Positions 58,029-62,246 of a DNA stretch of 62,246 nucleotides are shown one piece after another. The stretch's first letter is position 1; each line of letters starts with the position of its first letter. A program made the position numbers and the translations under genes. The notes beneath the pieces are model-generated. The model saw only the letters and a list, made by a program, of their open reading frames with translations, did no database searches and was not told the DNA's origin. The DNA comes from JAXDLW01 sp050998755. Its GTDB lineage: Bacteria > Chloroflexota > Dormibacteria > DASZGP01. The stretch is taken from NCBI GenBank assembly GCA_050998755.1, contig JBPCPW010000114.1, positions 1-62,246 of the forward strand, written 5' to 3'.

Positions 58029-58485
58029 TCACCTCGGTCCTTTCGTGGCGATCGGGATTGCCGTTGCCGGCGTCCTCTGGCTGGCGCTCGCCTACTGGGC
58101 CGCCAAGGACGCCCGCGCGCGCTCGGACAACGTGGTGTTCCACTTTGTCGCGATGGCCCTGAACCTGGTTTTCCCGCTCGTCGGCCTGGTCGTCTACCTG
58201 CTGATCCGGCCGACGATGACCCTGGTGGAGGAGCGGGCCCTGGAGCTGGAGGCGGAGGCCCTGGCCGGTCCCGCACCCGACTTCGAGGACATCCGGCCCT
58301 GCCCGGCCTGTGGGCGCGACATCGAGAAGGACTTTGTCCTGTGTCCCTACTGCCACACCCGGTTCGCCAAGCGCTGCCCTTCCTGTCGCAAGTCAGTGCG
58401 CCTGGGCTGGACGCTCTGTCCCTACTGTGCCGCCAGCCTGGAACTGGGTTCGGCCTCGCGGGCGGCGAGCCAGCAGACCGGGTGA
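58021..58485 (+). CDS. membrane-anchored double zinc-ribbon protein
   Basis: This 154-residue protein starts at GTG 58021, overlapping the valS end. Two membrane helices (about 5-28 and 38-62) precede a linker helix. Two paired zinc ribbons follow: CPACGRDIEKDFVLCPYC and CPSCRKSVRLGWTLCPYC. Such double ribbons are common regulatory or scaffolding domains. It is followed 14 bases later by the complex-I-like membrane gene, so it may belong to that operon. Confidence 0.8.
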   Translation: MLSHLGPFVAIGIAVAGVLWLALAYWAAKDARARSDNVVFHFVAMALNLVFPLVGLVVYLLIRPTMTLVEERALELEAEALAGPAPDFEDIRPCPACGRDIEKDFVLCPYCHTRFAKRCPSCRKSVRLGWTLCPYCAASLELGSASRAASQQTG

Positions 58486-58498
58486 TCACCGCGACAGC

Positions 58499-60184
58499 AT
58501 GAGCCTGTCGCTGCAGGCGTACGCGCCCGCGGCGCTGTTGCTGGTCGGGGCCCTGGTACTCCTGCTTCGTCCCAACGCCACCATCTTTGTCGCCGTCCAG
58601 GCGGGCACACTGGTCGCGCTTTTGCGACTTTCGCAGTTGAGCGCCTCCACCCTGACGTTGGCTGTCTACGAACCGCTGCCCGATGTCCCATTGGTGCTCC
58701 GACTCGACCGCCTGTCGCTTTTTTTCGCGACCACCGCGGTGGCCGCCGCCCTGGTGGTGGCGTTGCCCTGGATTGGGGACGGCGCGCGTCGCCTGCCCCT
58801 CGGATGGCTGGTCCTGGCCGAGTTCGGCACGGTGGGCGGCATCCTCGCCGGGAATCTCCAAGGCCTGGCCGCGGGGTGGGGGGTTTTTGCCGCGGCGTTG
58901 ATGATGCAGGTCCTCGTGCCGCAGCCAATCGGGGGTGAGCTGGGACGGCTCTCCGGCGTGGTGACCAGGACCCTGGTCCTGTACCTGGCGGGTGCGGCGC
59001 TGATGTTGCTGGCTGCCGTGGCGATCGAGGCGGTCAGCGGGACGGCGAACTACGACGCGGTGCCTGTGGGTGCGATCGATGGGCGCATCCAGGGCCTGCT
59101 GGTCACTGCCCCCGTCCTGGCCCTGGCGACCATCGCCGGCCTTCTGCGTGCCTGCCGGCGGCCCGCCACGGCCGCGATCATGGTCACCGCGGTGGCCCTG
59201 CCCATGTCGGTTTACACCCTGGCCCGCACCATCGACCTCGCCGAGGGCCGAGTCCTGCCCGGCGCCGCCGGCGCCGCGCTGATCCTGGGGGCTGGACTTG
59301 GCGCGACGGTGTTCGGTCTATACGCCATGTGGGCGCCGGATCTCGGCGCGACCATCGGACGGCTCCTCAACTCGCTCGCGCTGCTGCTGGTCGCGGCCTA
59401 CGCCCTGGGTGGCTCGGGCGGGCTGGTCGCCCTGCTTGTCGGCTTCATGTCGCTGGAGGTTGTCGCTGGGGTGGCACTTGTGCTGCTCGATGCCGGGGAT
59501 GGCCGGTTACCGGGGGCCGGTCCAGCCCCCACATGGGTGCTCGGCATCCTGGCGTTGCTGCCTCTCGCCGGGATCGGGGGGTTGGTGCTGGCGATGTCCC
59601 TTGACGCCCGGCTCCTGGTGCTCCGTCGTCTCACCGAGCTCGGCCCAATTGGCTACATGCTCGCTCTGCCACTGATAACCGCCGTGGTCACCATCCTGGC
59701 GGGCTCCATTGCGGCGGGTCGGTTCGGTGGCGGCCGGGTTTCAAGCCGGCGCCGGCTGGCGCAGCTGGTCCTGGCTTCCGCCGCGCTGGTCGGCGTCGAG
59801 CTGGCAGCGCCCGTCCTGCGCGACCTTGCGGTCTCTCTCGCATCCGGGGCTGCCCGAGTCTCTGTGGCCGATGTTCGCAGCGCCTCGATGGCCGCGGTGC
59901 CGGGCCCGCTCCTGGGTGGTGCCCTGCTGGTCGGCGTGCTGGGGCTGGTCGCAGCCGCAGCGGCGCGACGGGATGTCTATGACGTCAAGGACGGAGTGCG
60001 CCAGTCGCCGGATTTGCTGCCGCCGCCGATCGCGGTGACTCCCGAAATAGTTGCGCGCCGAGTTGTGACCAGGGGCGCGAGTCGCCTCGGCGGCGGGGTG
60101 CGCCTGGCCGCCGCCCATCCCCGCTGGTCCATGACCCTGGCCTGGCTGGCGGCAACGTCGGTGGTGCTGTTTGCCGCCCGGTGA
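58499..60184 (+). CDS. complex I/antiporter NuoL/M-like membrane protein, degenerate
   Basis: This 561-residue protein uses ATG 58499 and has about 14 membrane helices. By eye it follows the NuoL/MrpA fold: PLVLRLDRLSLFFATTAVAA matches the first conserved block, and TAAIMVTAVALPMSVYTLAR matches the family ALIHAATMVTAGVYLLAR helix. Key residues are missing: the Glu of the WE motif is Gly (AAGWGVFAAALM), and the GKSAQxPLHxWLPxAMxxPTP segment with its Lys is deleted. It is probably not a normal proton pump; may act as a scaffold. First of three such genes. Confidence 0.72.
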   Translation: MSLSLQAYAPAALLLVGALVLLLRPNATIFVAVQAGTLVALLRLSQLSASTLTLAVYEPLPDVPLVLRLDRLSLFFATTAVAAALVVALPWIGDGARRLPLGWLVLAEFGTVGGILAGNLQGLAAGWGVFAAALMMQVLVPQPIGGELGRLSGVVTRTLVLYLAGAALMLLAAVAIEAVSGTANYDAVPVGAIDGRIQGLLVTAPVLALATIAGLLRACRRPATAAIMVTAVALPMSVYTLARTIDLAEGRVLPGAAGAALILGAGLGATVFGLYAMWAPDLGATIGRLLNSLALLLVAAYALGGSGGLVALLVGFMSLEVVAGVALVLLDAGDGRLPGAGPAPTWVLGILALLPLAGIGGLVLAMSLDARLLVLRRLTELGPIGYMLALPLITAVVTILAGSIAAGRFGGGRVSSRRRLAQLVLASAALVGVELAAPVLRDLAVSLASGAARVSVADVRSASMAAVPGPLLGGALLVGVLGLVAAAAARRDVYDVKDGVRQSPDLLPPPIAVTPEIVARRVVTRGASRLGGGVRLAAAHPRWSMTLAWLAATSVVLFAAR

Positions 60185-60701
60185 GTGGGTCCTGGGGCTG
60201 GCTGCCGCGGCCACGGCAGGCGCGCTGCTCTACCCTCCGGCGGCGAGGCTCGCCTGGGCCGGCGCGGCGATCGCGGTGGCGGGTTGGGCGGTGACGCAGT
60301 CGGTGCCCGCGGGCGTGGTTCTGGTTGCTTCGGTCGCCGCCGCCACCTTTTTCGAGCGCGGGGAGGCGCCCGCCGCGCCAGGTTTCAACAGCACCATGGC
60401 CCGGCTCGCCGCGTTGGGCGGCGCAGCGGCGGCGTCGCTGGTGGTGACGGTCCGCGTCCTGTTGGTCGACCTGGTTGATGGTGCCCAGACACTCACGCTG
60501 GTGGCCGTCGGGCTGGCGGCCGTCTTCTACCTCCTGGTGCATGCCGGTTTCGTCGAGGAATCGCGCGCGGCGCGCCTGGCCCTGGTGGTGGCAGCGTCGG
60601 GATGGGTGGCCGGAAACCACCCCGGGATCGTGGTCCCGCTCGGCGCCGCAGCGCTGATGATTCTGATGGCGGTTGCGCCACGCCGCCTGGTACCCAGCTG
60701 A
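60171..60701 (+). CDS. small polytopic membrane protein, HyfE/NuoK-like position
   Basis: This 176-residue protein has about six membrane helices. The start is uncertain: TTG 60171 overlaps the previous gene by 14 bases, and no ATG/GTG fits better early. Its size and place between a NuoL-like and a NuoN-like gene match hyfE in group 4 hydrogenase clusters (hyfB-hyfE-hyfF order). One loop has RVLLVDLVDGAQTLTLVAVG. Sequence similarity alone does not establish it. Confidence 0.55.
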   Translation: MPPGEWVLGLAAAATAGALLYPPAARLAWAGAAIAVAGWAVTQSVPAGVVLVASVAAATFFERGEAPAAPGFNSTMARLAALGGAAAASLVVTVRVLLVDLVDGAQTLTLVAVGLAAVFYLLVHAGFVEESRAARLALVVAASGWVAGNHPGIVVPLGAAALMILMAVAPRRLVPS

Positions 60702-60715
60702 TCTCCCGGGTCGCA

Positions 60716-61894
60716 ATGCCCGGCGCGCGGTCGCTGGGGCCTTTGGCGCTGGTGGTCACGGCGGTGCTGCTGACCCTGTTGCCTTCGGGCGCGTCGCTTG
60801 GCACCGGGGATGCCGGGATCTCCACGGGGGGCCTATCGCGCACCGCCCTCTGGCTGGCGTTATGGGCGACTGCCGCGGCCCTGCTGGGCTCGGCCGCGAC
60901 GCGCCGGTCGATGCCGCCCGCAGCATGGGCGATTCCCGCGCTGGCGGTGATGTTGGCGCTGGTCCGGATGCCCGTGGTGCTGGCCGGGCTGCTGCTACTC
61001 GCCGCCCTCATCGTGCCCCGGCTGGAGGAGGGCGCGGCATCCCCGGGCTGGTCCCGGACCCTTGTTTTTGCGGCCCTCGCGGGGTTCTGCGCGGTGGCCG
61101 CCGACATTGCCGGGCGGCAGCATGGGGACGAGCTCCTGGCGGCGCTGCTGGTGCTTGGGTTCCTGGCGGCGGTGGGCGCATTGCCATTCGGGTGGCACAT
61201 GGTGCGCTGGCTCCAGGACGCAGGCCCCGCGGCTGGGGCCCTGGTTGCCGCTGTCCTGCTCCCGGCGATGGTCGCCGCGCTGGTGGCTGCTGAGCCGGCG
61301 CTGGTGCTGGTCCACGGGACGCAGCGAGCAGGTTTCCTGCTGGCGCTGTTCGGGGGGGCGACGGCCGTCGCTGGTGCGATCCACGCCATGGGCGCGACGG
61401 ACTGGCGCACGCTGGCTGTCCGCACGGCCCCGTGCGAGGTCGGCCTGGCACTGGTCGGCGTCGGCGCTTTTGACACCCGCGGCCTGCAGGCGGCAGCGCT
61501 AACCCTGGCCCTGCTGGCCCTCACCCGGCCGGTGCTCTTTTTTGTCGACGGCTTTGGACCGCGCCGCGGTGCCGGCCTGGCGGCGACGGCACTTGCGCTG
61601 GTGGCAGCGGCGGGGCTGCCGCCCACGATTGGATTCCCGGCGCGCCAATTGGTGTTGAGCGCCGCCGTTCGGGTCCATCCACTGGTCGCCACCCTGGCCG
61701 CCGCCGCCATGGTCCTCGAACTGGTGGCATTGGCGCTGGTCTTGAAGCGGCGCCTGGCGCAGCCCGCCGCCGATGTCCCCCTCGGAGACCCCCGGGCGGC
61801 ACGCCTGCTCACTGCGGCAACCGCGCTGGCCCTCTTGTTCGGAGGTGTCTTCCCGGGCCTCCTGCTGCGTTTTGTCTTTCGCCTTGGAAGCTAG
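60716..61894 (+). CDS. NuoN/NuoM-like membrane protein, degenerate
   Basis: This 392-residue protein uses ATG 60716 and has about 11-12 helices. It aligns by eye to NuoN/HyfF: LGFLAAVGALPFGWHMVRWL corresponds to GLAFKVSAVPFHMWTPDVY, with the pump Lys replaced by Ala and the His by Gly. ATDWRTLAVRTAPCEVGLAL corresponds to QTDLKRLLAYSSISHxGLAL. The later GLPPTIGFPARQLVLSAAV matches the conserved GLPPTxGFxxK block. The channel residues are mostly lost. Last intact gene before an IS110-type transposase. Confidence 0.7.
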   Translation: MPGARSLGPLALVVTAVLLTLLPSGASLGTGDAGISTGGLSRTALWLALWATAAALLGSAATRRSMPPAAWAIPALAVMLALVRMPVVLAGLLLLAALIVPRLEEGAASPGWSRTLVFAALAGFCAVAADIAGRQHGDELLAALLVLGFLAAVGALPFGWHMVRWLQDAGPAAGALVAAVLLPAMVAALVAAEPALVLVHGTQRAGFLLALFGGATAVAGAIHAMGATDWRTLAVRTAPCEVGLALVGVGAFDTRGLQAAALTLALLALTRPVLFFVDGFGPRRGAGLAATALALVAAAGLPPTIGFPARQLVLSAAVRVHPLVATLAAAAMVLELVALALVLKRRLAQPAADVPLGDPRAARLLTAATALALLFGGVFPGLLLRFVFRLGS

Positions 61895-61914
61895 ACATCC
61901 CACGGCTGTAAATG

Positions 61915-62246
61915 TCAAGCGGCAACGGAAATTTCCTCCCAGGCCACCGCCTCGGAGTAGTTTTGCCGATACCTAAGACAGCCGTGCAGGATCCCGACCA
62001 GACGATTGCCGAGCGCGCGCAGCGCCTGGTTGTTGTTCGCGCCCCTGGCGCGTTGAGTGTCGTAGTAGCGCCGGGCGCCGGCGGACCGGGTCAGGGAGCA
62101 GAAGGCCCACCAGTAGATCGCGTCGGCGAGGTGACGGTTGCGCACGAATCGAGCCAGGACGACCTTCTGTTTTCCAGAGGCTCTGGTGATGGGCGACGTG
62201 CCGGCGTAATTTTTGCGACACTTGGCGTCAGCGTAGCGAGTCTGGT
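61915..62246 (-). CDS. IS110-family transposase, C-terminal part (runs off window)
   Basis: The frame is open to the right edge and ends TGA at 61915. It contains TRYADAKCRKNYAGTSPITR, then RNRHLADAIYWWAFCSLTRS, YYDTQRARGANNNQALRALG and RLVGILHGCLRYRQNYSEAV. This is the Transposase_20 (IS116/IS110) C-terminal domain. The N-terminal DEDD domain lies beyond the window. The element borders the complex-I-like module. Confidence 0.88.
   Translation of the reverse strand, partial: QTRYADAKCRKNYAGTSPITRASGKQKVVLARFVRNRHLADAIYWWAFCSLTRSAGARRYYDTQRARGANNNQALRALGNRLVGILHGCLRYRQNYSEAVAWEEISVAA

Overview
GC-rich bacterial chromosomal DNA. Gene density is high, starts are often GTG, TTG or ATGA/GTGA overlaps, and many genes are translationally coupled. 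The housekeeping core (tig-clpP-clpX, valS, lon, rarA, a Soj-type ParA, tRNA-Arg) together with winged-helix, HD-GYP, DUF2236 and DUF1989 proteins fits a soil-type high-GC terrabacterial lineage (Chloroflexota/Dormibacterota-like or Actinomycetota-like). That placement is inference; there is no rRNA in the window.

Layout. 1-5.6 kb is a decayed accessory island. It has a 119-bp direct repeat at both ends of a 3.6-kb segment, a BrnT-like toxin/antitoxin pair, a tRNA 3'-end fragment flanked by integrase-arm-like repeats, an IS3-family element, a small zinc-finger gene, a nucleotidyltransferase pair, a frameshifted Lon-N-domain gene and a tyrosine-recombinase remnant. 5.6-16.6 kb holds a methyltransferase, a crotonase, a PAF-acetylhydrolase-like lipase, an ABC exporter divergent from a two-component system, a flavin disulfide reductase and a Phd/PIN toxin-antitoxin pair. 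16.6-30.9 kb holds an amidase, an MFS carrier, two membrane glycosyltransferases, a ParA ATPase with a small partner, CvpA-like and acyl-CoA dehydrogenase genes, and a DDAH-like hydrolase with an FAD oxidase. 31-45 kb holds a SurA-like lipoprotein, thpR, tRNA-Arg(ACG) with an HNH gene antisense over it, rarA, a glycosyltransferase, a gntA-like gene cut by an IS1182-family element, a DUF1989 gene, a polysaccharide deacetylase, lon, and an HD-GYP protein with a degenerate receiver domain. 45-62 kb holds a flavin monooxygenase, a DUF2236 oxygenase, a sirtuin, a sortase with a very long disordered N-terminus, the tig-clpP-clpX-valS proteostasis/translation block, a frameshifted azlC with azlD, and a three-gene module of complex-I-like membrane proteins that lack the usual proton-channel residues. 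The window ends inside an IS110-family transposase.

Most notable observations: (1) the IS1182 insertion whose in-silico removal, keeping one CTAG, restores an intact YqcI/YcgG (GntA-type) reading frame overlapping the DUF1989 gene; (2) the degenerate complex-I-like module; (3) the orphan ParA and its small partner; (4) the sortase with three membrane helices and a histone-H1-like basic tail; (5) the tRNA-fragment attachment site with paired arm-type repeats. No CRISPR array, rRNA or convincing riboswitch was seen.
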